From contig OY970276.1 in NCBI GenBank assembly GCA_963715785.1, forward strand, positions 372,001 to 436,000: 64,000 bases of DNA, in the 5' to 3' direction. The notes under the pieces are model-generated. The model saw only the letters and a program-made list of their open reading frames with translations, did not search any database and was not told the origin of the DNA. The stretch's first letter is position 1. Every line of letters starts with the position of its first letter. The position numbers were made by a program, and so were the translations under genes. This document shows positions 26,422 to 33,979 of this stretch, one piece after another. Origin of the DNA: LD21 sp963715785. Lineage in GTDB: Bacteria; Bacteroidota; Bacteroidia; Bacteroidales; VadinHA17.

Positions 26422-27459
26422 CTAATTTGTCAGTATTATTTTTAGCGCTTTTTCTTTTGAAGCATGTTCAAAAGTATCATATGCCTGAATAATCTGTTCA
26501 AGTTTAAATCGGTGTGTAATAAGTTTTTTTGGTTCAAGTTTACCGGACTGAACATTTTTAAAAAGCATCGGCGTTGAAAAAGTATCGACTAAACCTGTAG
26601 TGATAGTTATATTTTTTGACCATAATATTTCAAGGTGCAGAATCGAGCTTATTCCATGAACTCCAACATTAGCTATATGTCCGCCGGTATTTACTATTTC
26701 CTGGCATAGTTCAAAAGTTGCCGGGATACCGACTGCCTCAATAACCACATCGACACCTTTGTCATTAGTCAGATCCATCACTTTTTTAACTGCATTTTCA
26801 TTTCCGTTGTTAATAATATAAGATGCACCAAAAGATTTAGCAACCTTAAGGCGATTGTCATCCAGATCAATCACAATAATTTCAGAAGGGGAATAGAATT
26901 GAGCCGTCAATAACGCGGCCATTCCTATAGGGCCTGCTCCAACAATAGCTAAGGTATCTCCTGGTTTTACTTTCCCATTTAACACTCCACATTCAAAGCC
27001 TGTAGGAAGAATATCACTTAACATCACTAAGGCTTCTTCATCAGCATTTGACGGAATTGGATACAGACTGTTTTCGGCATAAGGAATTCTTACATATTCG
27101 GCTTGTGTACCATCAATTACATTTCCTAATATCCATCCTCCGTTTACACAGTGAGAATACATTGCTCTTCTGCAATATTCACATTTGCCGCATGACGTAA
27201 TACATGATATAAGAACATGGTCTCCTTTCTTAAACCGGGTTACAGAATTGCCTGCTTCTTCAATAATACCGACTCCTTCATGTCCCAGTATTCTTCCATC
27301 TGTTACAGCAGGGACATCCCCCTTCATAATATGCAAATCCGTCCCGCAGATTGTAGTTTTCAGAACTTTTAACACGACATCTGATGGTTCAAGTATTACA
27401 GGTTTTGGTTTCTCTTCCCAGGATTTTTTCCCAGGACTATGATAAACTAATGCTTTCAT
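26422..27459 (-). CDS. Zinc-dependent alcohol dehydrogenase (medium-chain)
   Basis: The 345-residue MDR enzyme oxidises or reduces alcohols/aldehydes with NAD(P)H. Catalytic zinc ligands are in TTICGTDLHIMKGD and GHEGVGIIEEAG; structural zinc cysteines are in CGKCEYCRRAMYSHC; the Rossmann motif is VGAGPIGMAAL. The arrangement resembles threonine/secondary alcohol dehydrogenases. As the first gene of the ADH-STAS-ATPase-PPK2 run, it would suit disposal of reducing equivalents during fermentation. Confidence 0.92.
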   Translation of the reverse strand: MKALVYHSPGKKSWEEKPKPVILEPSDVVLKVLKTTICGTDLHIMKGDVPAVTDGRILGHEGVGIIEEAGNSVTRFKKGDHVLISCITSCGKCEYCRRAMYSHCVNGGWILGNVIDGTQAEYVRIPYAENSLYPIPSNADEEALVMLSDILPTGFECGVLNGKVKPGDTLAIVGAGPIGMAALLTAQFYSPSEIIVIDLDDNRLKVAKSFGASYIINNGNENAVKKVMDLTNDKGVDVVIEAVGIPATFELCQEIVNTGGHIANVGVHGISSILHLEILWSKNITITTGLVDTFSTPMLFKNVQSGKLEPKKLITHRFKLEQIIQAYDTFEHASKEKALKIILTN

Positions 27460-27508
27460 TATCTATCAATTTGAAAATGTGAATGTCTTCGCTTCTTATC
27501 AGCTTGAT

Positions 27509-27679
27509 CTAAAGTTCTTCAGAATCAAATTCAGATTCAACCTCTTTTGGATCGGGATAGTCTCCAGGCAATTTTTTAAATAAACCTTTTCGGTCTTTAT
27601 GGTTCTTTATAATCAGAAATATTATCAATGCAATAAAGGTTATGCCAAATAAGACCAGTATAAACAAATGCTTTCCCAT
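27509..27679 (-). CDS. Small single-pass membrane protein, hypothetical
   Basis: I take ATG 27679 as start (MGKHLFILVLFGITF), giving 56 residues; an upstream TTG would add 11 residues of poor composition. Residues 4-23 form a hydrophobic helix, followed by a charged tail KNHKDRKGLFKKLPGDYPDPKEVESEFDSEEL-like in pattern (basic, then strongly acidic). The function is unknown. Such short anchors often accompany membrane pumps, and it lies 49 bases upstream of the alcohol dehydrogenase operon. Confidence 0.55.
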   Translation of the reverse strand: MGKHLFILVLFGITFIALIIFLIIKNHKDRKGLFKKLPGDYPDPKEVESEFDSEEL

Positions 27680-27824
27680 AGTTTCATTTTTGCATAAACC
27701 TGTTAATTCCAATGTTAAATACTACTCTGGATCTGCTTCTTTTCCATGATCAGGAGAACCTGTAACAAAAATTTCAATGGTTCCGGCAACTCCTCATCGT
27801 GTAAATGCAACATTACCAGCCTTA

Positions 27825-28037
27825 TCACTTTCTTTGCCTGGCAACCAGGTAGCCAATCAGGAACCCTATTGCCAGACCGATCAAAATCTCTACCCAATTC
27901 CAGCTTCCCATATTTGAGAAGCTTCCACCACCGCCATGCATCATTCCCTGTTGACCATCACAGGCTGTTAACATACCCGCAAACACTATAAAAGAAATTA
28001 CCGTTTTGATTGATGTTGTAACTTTTCGTGATTTCAT
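27825..28037 (-). CDS. Small lipoprotein with C-terminal transmembrane segment, hypothetical
   Basis: The 70-residue protein has a signal peptide with lipobox GMLTAC (Cys 26), a Gly/Met/His-rich spacer (GQQGMMHGGGG), and a C-terminal hydrophobic helix with small-residue packing (LIGLAIGFLIGYLVARQRK). The Met/His-rich spacer could bind copper or other metals, but that is inference. The 230-base gap to glgP (28038-28267) holds a nested hairpin at 28166-28197 (AAGCG/CGCTT outer arms, TTTGTT/AACAAA inner arms) that may terminate glgP. Confidence 0.55.
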   Translation of the reverse strand: MKSRKVTTSIKTVISFIVFAGMLTACDGQQGMMHGGGGSFSNMGSWNWVEILIGLAIGFLIGYLVARQRK

Positions 28038-28267
28038 AATTTTCTGATTTTATAATTAATGAAAGGAATATTTCGGGGATCAATTCAGCTGAATTTCAGT
28101 CTATAGGACATAAGAATGAACTTGTTCAGGAAAATTATACCATGACTTTCTACTTAACAAAATGAAAGCGCTTTTGTTAAAACAAATTTTACCGCTTAAA
28201 TATGGCTTACATAGACACTGAAGCCTCAACAGGAGCAGTTTCACTTATCTGGCCCGGGCAAAATAAC

Positions 28268-30814
28268 TTAATGTTGCCAGCTGATCAGAGAAGCTTCAAG
28301 AGGCACTGAAAAGTCAGGGATGCCTGTTATCAGCCTTGCAGTATAATCAGAGGCAGGACGCACTGAATTAACTGAAGCATTATAATAATACCGGCCGGTC
28401 TGTGCGGGTGGTTTTGTTTCCCGCTTCATCTTAAATATTACCGGCGGTTCACCGTTAATTCCATCGGCAAAAAGTTCAACCTGCAATAAATCGGGGTCGA
28501 GATCACTTATGAATATCTCAACATTGAACTGTTGCTGATTTTTCACGGTTGATATTTTTATTTCACCAAAACGCACTGAATCCCATTTTTGCTTCAGAAT
28601 ATCGATCTTTTCTGTCATTTGCTTTCCCTTGTCACCTTTATTGGCAGAACGGTCAAGATATGCTGACGCTGCAGGTATATAATGTTTCTCAGTATATTCC
28701 CGCACTGTTCTGTCAGCTGAAAACCTGGGCGTCAGTTGCGACATACTTTCCCTCATTCTTGATATCCAGCGGGTTGGGACTCCTTTCTCATTCCGGTTAT
28801 AAAATTCAGGTACAACCTGTTGTTCAAGTATATTATATAATTGCTCAGCTTCGATGGCGTCGATGGCCGGATCATCACCATGTTCCTTTCCGTCGCCTAG
28901 TGCCCAGCCGACTTCAGGAGTGTAAGCTTCCGCCCACCAGCCGTCAAGCTCCGAAAGATTAATTCCCCCGTTTACAAGCACTTTCATACCACTGGTCCCA
29001 CTGGCCTCCCATGGACGACGGGGTGTATTGATCCAGACATCAACTCCCTGGACGAGGTTCTCTGATATATGCATGTCATAATCACTTAGGAATATCACTG
29101 GAGGATGGATATTTTTTTGCCGTATAAATTGAATCCATTCTTTTATCAATTCCTGACCGTCGTGGTCTGCGGGATGAGCTTTTCCGGCTATGATCAGCTG
29201 AACCGGGAAATCAGGATTTGTCAACAGCCGTGACAGGCGCTGTGGATCGTGCAGAAGCAGATTCGGCCTTTTATAGGTTGCAAACCGCCTGGCAAAGCCA
29301 AGAGTTAAAATATCAGGATCAAATAAATATTTTGCCCTTTCAGCAGTATCGGGAGATAAGCCTGATCCCAGCAATTGTTTCGGAAAGTGCTCACGGGCAA
29401 ATTGTATCAGTGCCTTGTTTGCATGGGTACGCATTTCCCAGAGCTTTTCATCGGCGACATTGTGTATATTTTTGTTAATGGTATTGCACATTCCAAGCCA
29501 CCGGTCCTTGCCACAGGCTTCTGTCCAGATAGCGTCCGCCTCTTTGGAATCCCATGTCGGCATGTGCACACCGTTAGTTATATATCCGACTGGCACTTCA
29601 TTGATTGGCCATTTTGGGAATAGTTGTCCGAACAGCTGACGGCTTACTTCGCCGTGCAGACGGCTTACACCATTTGCTGATCCGCTTCCCCTGATTGCCA
29701 GATAAGCCATGTTGAAATTCTCCGATTCATTCCCAGGATCCCTGCGACCCAGTTCCAGTAACCTGTGACAGGAAATGCCTAGTTTCTGCTCTGCATAGGC
29801 ACCCAGATACTGATCGATAAGAGAGGGTGAAAAACTATCAAATCCGGCTGCCACTGCTGTGTGCGTTGTGAAGAGATTGCCCGCCCTGGTAGCGGTAAGC
29901 GCAACATCGAAGGACTGCCCGGTATCCTGCATGAAAGTGAAAGCACGCTCCAGTATCGCAAACGCAGCATGCCCCTCATTGAGATGGCAAACTTCGGGAT
30001 GGATGCCAAGGGCATTCAGCAGACGCCATCCTCCGATTCCCAATACCAGTTCCTGTTTAAGGCGAAGCTCAGGTCCTCCTCCGTACAATTCACTCGTTAT
30101 CCCGCGATGGGCAGGTAAATTTGCCGCATCATTACTGTCTAAAAGAAAAAGTTTTATCCTTCCAATCTGAACCTGCCAGGCGCGCAACCATACAGAATAA
30201 CCGGGCAACTCAATTTCAAGCCTCAACCATTCTCCATTCGATGCGCGCAGAGGAATAACAGGTAATTGCCCAGGATCGTTAAACGGGTAAAGGGCCTGTT
30301 GATCTCCATTATTATCAATTGCCTGCCGAAAGTATCCCTGTTGATAAAGCAGTCCGATCCCTACGACCGGCACTCCCAGATCGCTGGCAGACTTGAGCTG
30401 ATCGCCTGCTACATTGCCCAACCCTCCCGAATAAATTGGCAATGATTCACTTAACATAAACTCCATGCTAAAATAAGCCACTGTAGTCAGAGGTGACCCG
30501 GGGTAATTCTTCTGAAACCATGCCGGCCCTTTTATAGCATCCTCCTTGGATTGCGTAAGATCCTCAACTTTTTTACGAAAGACGGGATCGGACGCAATTT
30601 TCTTAAACTTGTCCTTCGAGACTGTCTGAAGGACCACCCATGCATTGTGTGTTAAATTCCATAAGTCAGGTTCAAGCTGTAACCAGATTTCATCAGCCTC
30701 ATGATTCCATGAACAACGCATATCGAGGGCATAGTCAGAAAGTGAATCAAATTCATCAATACCCGATGATGCGATTCTGTAATCTGGTTTAAATAACTTT
30801 ATTTTTTTCTTCAT
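28268..30814 (-). CDS. glgP: Alpha-glucan (glycogen/maltodextrin) phosphorylase
   Basis: GlgP releases glucose-1-phosphate from stored alpha-glucan using phosphate and pyridoxal phosphate. It belongs to the TIGR02094-type bacterial group with an N-terminal DUF3417-like domain (YALDMRCSWNHEADEIW, residues ~35-110). Further motifs: AYFSMEFMLSESLPIYSGGLG, HLNEGHAAFAILE, and the PLP-lysine region PWEASGTSGMKVLVNGGIN. I prefer ATG 30814 (MKKKIKLFKPDY); a GTG seven codons upstream (30835) is possible. It feeds hexose phosphate into the Pgi/aldolase steps nearby. An interrupted palindrome lies just upstream. Confidence 0.94.
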   Translation of the reverse strand: MKKKIKLFKPDYRIASSGIDEFDSLSDYALDMRCSWNHEADEIWLQLEPDLWNLTHNAWVVLQTVSKDKFKKIASDPVFRKKVEDLTQSKEDAIKGPAWFQKNYPGSPLTTVAYFSMEFMLSESLPIYSGGLGNVAGDQLKSASDLGVPVVGIGLLYQQGYFRQAIDNNGDQQALYPFNDPGQLPVIPLRASNGEWLRLEIELPGYSVWLRAWQVQIGRIKLFLLDSNDAANLPAHRGITSELYGGGPELRLKQELVLGIGGWRLLNALGIHPEVCHLNEGHAAFAILERAFTFMQDTGQSFDVALTATRAGNLFTTHTAVAAGFDSFSPSLIDQYLGAYAEQKLGISCHRLLELGRRDPGNESENFNMAYLAIRGSGSANGVSRLHGEVSRQLFGQLFPKWPINEVPVGYITNGVHMPTWDSKEADAIWTEACGKDRWLGMCNTINKNIHNVADEKLWEMRTHANKALIQFAREHFPKQLLGSGLSPDTAERAKYLFDPDILTLGFARRFATYKRPNLLLHDPQRLSRLLTNPDFPVQLIIAGKAHPADHDGQELIKEWIQFIRQKNIHPPVIFLSDYDMHISENLVQGVDVWINTPRRPWEASGTSGMKVLVNGGINLSELDGWWAEAYTPEVGWALGDGKEHGDDPAIDAIEAEQLYNILEQQVVPEFYNRNEKGVPTRWISRMRESMSQLTPRFSADRTVREYTEKHYIPAASAYLDRSANKGDKGKQMTEKIDILKQKWDSVRFGEIKISTVKNQQQFNVEIFISDLDPDLLQVELFADGINGEPPVIFKMKRETKPPAQTGRYYYNASVNSVRPASDYTARLITGIPDFSVPLEASLISWQH

Positions 30815-30852
30815 CAGCTCAAAATCAGAACGCACTGGATATGAATTTTCAG

Positions 30853-30869
30853 GTCACAGTTCTGGTGAC
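30853..30869. promoter_or_regulatory. Candidate operator upstream of glgP (GTCAC-N7-GTGAC)
   Basis: GTCAC (30853-30857) and GTGAC (30865-30869) form an inverted repeat 39 bases upstream of ATG 30814. It is the kind of site a dimeric regulator of the Crp/Fnr superfamily might bind, although it is not a consensus site for a named protein. Confidence 0.3.
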
Positions 30870-30981
30870 ATTTCTTTAATTATTTTATGCAAATGATCTG
30901 TTCCCTGAAAGCTCCCGGCATAGATCTAATAAATATTTCCCGTTACCGAAAGATGCACAGCAAATCAAATCTTGAATTAGT

Positions 30982-31467
30982 TTATTTACTTTTCTTAGTT
31001 GGAACAATGAAAAGAGGTATGGTTGTATGATGCAGAACTTCTTCCGTAACACTTCCCATTACAATATTTTCGAGCCATTTCCGGCTATGAGATCCAACAA
31101 CAATAATATCTGCATTTTCTTCTTTAGCAGTCTCTAAGATAGAATCAGCAAAATCACCTTCTTTCACGAGAGTCTGAATTGTCTTATCACCAAGATGTTG
31201 TTTTGATTTATCAAGATACTGCAGAGATGCTTTCTTCAATCCATCAACACTATTCAAATGTTCAGGACCTACGTCGATATAACCATTGAAGCCCATTATT
31301 GGCGAATATCCAGCCGAGGCGTAGAATACAGGGTCTGTTATTACATGCAACAATATTACTTCGGCATCCATGGATTTTGCCATTGAAAAACCTACCTCTG
31401 CCACTTTTTGTGCAGTCGGGTTATAGTCGAGCGCTATTAATACTTTTTTCATTTTATTTGTCTTCAT
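30982..31467 (-). CDS. Universal stress protein, single domain
   Basis: A 161-residue UspA-fold protein: KKVLIALDYNPTAQKVAEVGF at the start, ADIIVVGSHSRKWLENIVMGSVTEEVLHHTTIPLFIV-like pattern at the end. The ATP-binding motif G-2x-G-9x-G-S/T is mostly present, but the second Gly is Ser (GSHS rather than GTHG). USPs bind ATP or other ligands and act in energy and oxygen stress. A loop of ~20 residues (YASAGYSPIMGFNGYIDVG) after strand 2 is longer than usual. The gene lies 77 bases downstream of the two-domain USP. Confidence 0.9.
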   Translation of the reverse strand: MKTNKMKKVLIALDYNPTAQKVAEVGFSMAKSMDAEVILLHVITDPVFYASAGYSPIMGFNGYIDVGPEHLNSVDGLKKASLQYLDKSKQHLGDKTIQTLVKEGDFADSILETAKEENADIIVVGSHSRKWLENIVMGSVTEEVLHHTTIPLFIVPTKKSK

Positions 31468-31544
31468 ACTATTATATTTTTAAAGAATTTTCTTATCACA
31501 GAAATTTTCCACAGGCACCCATCCGATCAGGTTTGAAAAGACTC

Positions 31545-32414
31545 TCAGGCATTAAATGCTCCCAGGCTCCAGATATCTTCTGCTGTTATGCGTAAATGAT
31601 AATTTGGAAATGATAATACCGGAACATTGGCCTTGTTTATCATTTGATGCGCAAAGTTACCTAACAACAGGTTAGAGGCGCTCTTCTCCTGCTCGGTCAT
31701 CATCGAAATCAGGTCAGCATTGATTGATTGAGAATAATCAAGAGTTAAATCGGTAAGGTTTTTACCCTGAAGATGTTCAACAGTGTATGGAATTTTATGT
31801 GCGTCAAAGTAAGAAGCCACTTGTTGGGCATATTGATGAAGTTTTTTCTCAATGCTCTTTAAATTTGACAGCCGTATAGTCAGAAGATGAATTTTTGAAT
31901 TAAAAACTTTTGCAAGCTCAGCAGTATATGGAACCTTTTCCCGTGTCTGAAAAGTAATATCCAGGGGTAGTACAATATTATCGATATTTGAAGGTATCTT
32001 GCTTCTTCTGACAGTTATCACAGGGTTCCTCGAATGAGAGGTGATTTTGTACGCATTGCCTCCAATGAATAATTCTTCAAAACCAGAAGCACCGTGCGTA
32101 GAAAGCACAGTCAGCGGGTCTTCGTACTTATCTGCCATGTCTGCTATTTCCTTAAATATCTGACCTTCCTTAATATTGTAATTCATTTTGCAATTTATAT
32201 TGCCTTTATCTCTGCATATTTTAAGGACATTCTCAAATTTCGTTTTTGCAAGCTGGCTCTCCTTCTCAATCAGTTCAGCACTATTACCGGTATTCTTTCC
32301 AATAACATGAATCAATTGGATATTTGCTCCGGTTTTTTTTGCAAGCATCAATGATAAATCCAAACCGGTTAATGACTCATCTGAGAAATCCAGGGGAACG
32401 ATAATTGTTTTCAT
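31545..32414 (-). CDS. Universal stress protein, tandem two-domain
   Basis: The 289-residue protein holds two Usp folds. Domain 1 (residues 1-140): TIIVPLDFSDESLTGLDLSL and LTVLSTHGASGFEELFIGGNAYKI. Domain 2 (~150-280): NIVLPLDITFQTREKVPYTAELA and ADLISMMTEQEKSASNLLLGNFAHQMINKA. Domain 1 keeps most of the nucleotide loop (STHG-x9-GGN instead of G-x2-G-x9-GS); domain 2 has lost it (TEQEKS). This pattern, one divergent ligand-binding and one degenerate domain, is common in Bacteroidota tandem USPs. A palindromic site lies about 92 bases upstream. Confidence 0.9.
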   Translation of the reverse strand: MKTIIVPLDFSDESLTGLDLSLMLAKKTGANIQLIHVIGKNTGNSAELIEKESQLAKTKFENVLKICRDKGNINCKMNYNIKEGQIFKEIADMADKYEDPLTVLSTHGASGFEELFIGGNAYKITSHSRNPVITVRRSKIPSNIDNIVLPLDITFQTREKVPYTAELAKVFNSKIHLLTIRLSNLKSIEKKLHQYAQQVASYFDAHKIPYTVEHLQGKNLTDLTLDYSQSINADLISMMTEQEKSASNLLLGNFAHQMINKANVPVLSFPNYHLRITAEDIWSLGAFNA

Positions 32415-32505
32415 GATTCAGTAATATTATTTTAAATGGCGAAAGAATTCCAAAGTCGCTTCGGAAGGAGTATAAGTGGCAAAGTCATTGAGGAAGTAAT
32501 TTTAA

Positions 32506-32526
32506 ATATCAATAATTGATATCAAT
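32506..32526. promoter_or_regulatory. Candidate operator: overlapping palindromes upstream of the two-domain USP
   Basis: ATATCAAT occurs twice 13 bases apart (32506-32513, 32519-32526). Together they form ATATCAA-TAA-TTGATAT (32506-32522) and the 12-bp perfect palindrome ATTGATATCAAT (32515-32526). The half-site TTGAT/ATCAA resembles Fnr-family half-sites, but the spacing (zero) is not canonical. It lies 92-112 bases upstream of ATG 32414. Confidence 0.35.
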
Positions 32527-32569
32527 TCCATAGCTATAACAGATATTTTGATGGTTTTGTTTAAAGTGG

Positions 32570-32668
32570 TTTTTACATTCCGGATATATAAAACTGCGCC
32601 AGCTACTGCGGCCCGGCAAAGCCAAATCCGCGCCAGCAGGTCAAACTGATTTTTACATTCCGGATATA
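32570..32668. repeat. 19-bp direct repeats flanking a 61-bp GC-rich repeat element
   Basis: TTTTTACATTCCGGATATA occurs exactly at 32570-32588 and 32650-32668. The 61 bases between hold two copies of GCGCCAGC (32596-32603, 32630-32637) and CAAATCCGCGCCAG (32623-32636), the reverse complement of the word at 7156-7169. The arrangement looks like a short repeat element inserted with duplication of its flanks, in the gap between the USP and lolD genes (32415-32689). Confidence 0.6.
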
Positions 32669-32689
32669 AGGATACAGTTGCGCGTTAGC

Positions 32690-33349
32690 TTAAGGCTCAT
32701 TAACGATAAGCCCGTCTTTTATCTGTAATACTCTGTCAGACATGGATGCAAGCTGACGGTCGTGAGTTACAATAATGATTGTCTGTCCGAAGGCATCCCT
32801 GAGCTTGAAGAACAGTTTATGAAGCTCATTCTTATTTTCGGTATCGAGATTGCCTGACGGTTCATCGGCAAGGATTACCGATGGATTATTCACAAGTGCC
32901 CTTGCAACTGCAACTCTTTGTTGTTCGCCACCACTCAGTTCCGAAGGTTTATGATCGAGGCGCTCCATCAGATTAAGAAATCCCAGAAGTTCAGTTGCCC
33001 TGGCTTCAGCTTCTGATTTGGATTTCCCTGCAATATAGGCAGGAATGCATACATTTTCGAGCGCTGTAAATTCAGGCAGAAGCTGATGAAACTGAAATAC
33101 GAATCCGATATGGTTGTTACGAAAGGAAGCAAGAGTTCTGCCTTTGAGCCTGCTTATGTCTGTATCATTGTAAAAAATAGTACCATTATCGGGGCGATCG
33201 AGAGTCCCGATAATTTGGAGAAGAGTCGTTTTGCCGGCGCCGCTTGCTCCAACAATCGATACAACCTCGCTATCCATAATCCGGATATCGATCCCCTTCA
33301 GAACCTTAAGGTTTCCATATGCTTTTGTAATTCCGGCGGTACTGATCAT
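32690..33349 (-). CDS. lolD: LolD/MacB-type ABC transporter ATP-binding protein
   Basis: A 219-residue ATPase: Walker A GASGAGKTTLLQ (residues ~33-44), Q-loop FVFQFHQLLPEFTALENV, signature LSGGEQQRVAVARALVN, Walker B VILADEPSGNLD, and H-loop IIVTHD. The FHQLLPEFTALENV stretch is typical of LolD, which powers release of lipoproteins from the inner membrane together with LolC/E. No LolC/E permease is adjacent. It may instead or also energise the ATPase-less MacB-type permease at 38664-40043. It lies 29 bases after tatA and is probably co-transcribed with it. Confidence 0.85.
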   Translation of the reverse strand: MISTAGITKAYGNLKVLKGIDIRIMDSEVVSIVGASGAGKTTLLQIIGTLDRPDNGTIFYNDTDISRLKGRTLASFRNNHIGFVFQFHQLLPEFTALENVCIPAYIAGKSKSEAEARATELLGFLNLMERLDHKPSELSGGEQQRVAVARALVNNPSVILADEPSGNLDTENKNELHKLFFKLRDAFGQTIIIVTHDRQLASMSDRVLQIKDGLIVNEP

Positions 33350-33378
33350 AATGTTATCTGGAAGAGGCCAATGCAGGG

Positions 33379-33825
33379 TTAGTCCTTAACCTCTTTGTAA
33401 TATTTATCAGAACTATCATTGGTTTCTCTGGTAACATTATCCGCGGGCTCATTCACCTCTTTATGAATGTTGTCTTTTATCTCATTCACATCACTGTTCA
33501 CACCAGCAGCCATATCATTCATACTCTGACGTGTATCTGAAGTAACATCATTCATGTCATTTCTGATCGATTGAGAAACATCGTTCATATCATTGGTGAT
33601 TTTCTGGGTATATGATGTTACGTCCGTTTTTATAGAATCCGTTACGTCAGTCAAATCTTTCCGAAAATCACTGGTGCTTGTCTCAATCTCCCTCCTTATA
33701 TCATCAGTTGCTTTCTTAAAATCGCGCATCCCTTTCCCAATAGTTTTTGCAATATCCGGTAATTTTTCAGCGCCAAAAAGAAGCAATGCAACGATGATGA
33801 TCACAAATATTTCCGGTCCACTCAT
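33379..33825 (-). CDS. tatA: Twin-arginine translocase subunit TatA with a long 11-residue repeat tail
   Basis: TatA polymers let folded proteins cross the inner membrane. Residues 1-50 are classic: membrane helix FVIIIVALLLFGAEKLPDIA and amphipathic KTIGKGMRDFKKATDDIRRE. The remaining ~95 residues are unusual: they form about eight tandem 11-residue units from residue 54, for example FRKDLTDVTDS (54-64), ITNDMNDVSQS (76-86) and IRNDMNDVTSD (87-97). Such hendecad repeats resemble LEA/apolipoprotein amphipathic helices. Normal TatA proteins are 60-90 residues. No TatC gene is in the window. A candidate -7 box lies at 33863-33870. Confidence 0.92.
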   Translation of the reverse strand: MSGPEIFVIIIVALLLFGAEKLPDIAKTIGKGMRDFKKATDDIRREIETSTSDFRKDLTDVTDSIKTDVTSYTQKITNDMNDVSQSIRNDMNDVTSDTRQSMNDMAAGVNSDVNEIKDNIHKEVNEPADNVTRETNDSSDKYYKEVKD

Positions 33826-33862
33826 AACAATTAATAATAAATGTCTCTCCCATTTGAAAAGA

Positions 33863-33870
33863 CAAAGTTA
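33863..33870 (-). promoter_or_regulatory. Candidate -7 box for tatA-lolD
   Basis: The minus strand reads TAACTTTG (TAnnTTTG), 38 bases upstream of ATG 33825. No convincing -33 TTG is placed at 19-21 bases. Confidence 0.35.
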
Positions 33871-33920
33871 GAAAAGATTAATGATATTCCCATTGAATAA
33901 AATTTAATACAAATTAATAA

Positions 33921-33942
33921 GGGACATGCGATGGCATGTCCC
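33921..33942 (-). terminator. Rho-independent-type terminator after secDF
   Basis: GGGACATGC (33921-33929) and GCATGTCCC (33934-33942) form a perfect 9-bp stem with loop GATG. On the minus strand it is followed by a T-rich stretch (TTATTAATTTGTATTAAATTTT), 38 bases past the secDF stop. The hairpin also separates secDF from tatA. Confidence 0.75.
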
Positions 33943-33979
33943 CTGTATTCACTAATTACTGGTTAAATCTTATCTGACT

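Noticed and set aside
27715..27897. A 60-codon minus-strand frame overlapping the small lipoprotein gene.
   Set aside because: It overlaps the better-supported lipobox protein in another frame and lacks a signal or recognisable domain.
28141..28262. Short plus-strand frames near 28161-28310 starting MKALLLKQ or MAYIDTEA, possible alcohol dehydrogenase remnant.
   Set aside because: Similarity to alcohol dehydrogenase N-termini is limited to about seven residues, and both frames end or overlap glgP within a few dozen codons; likely chance.
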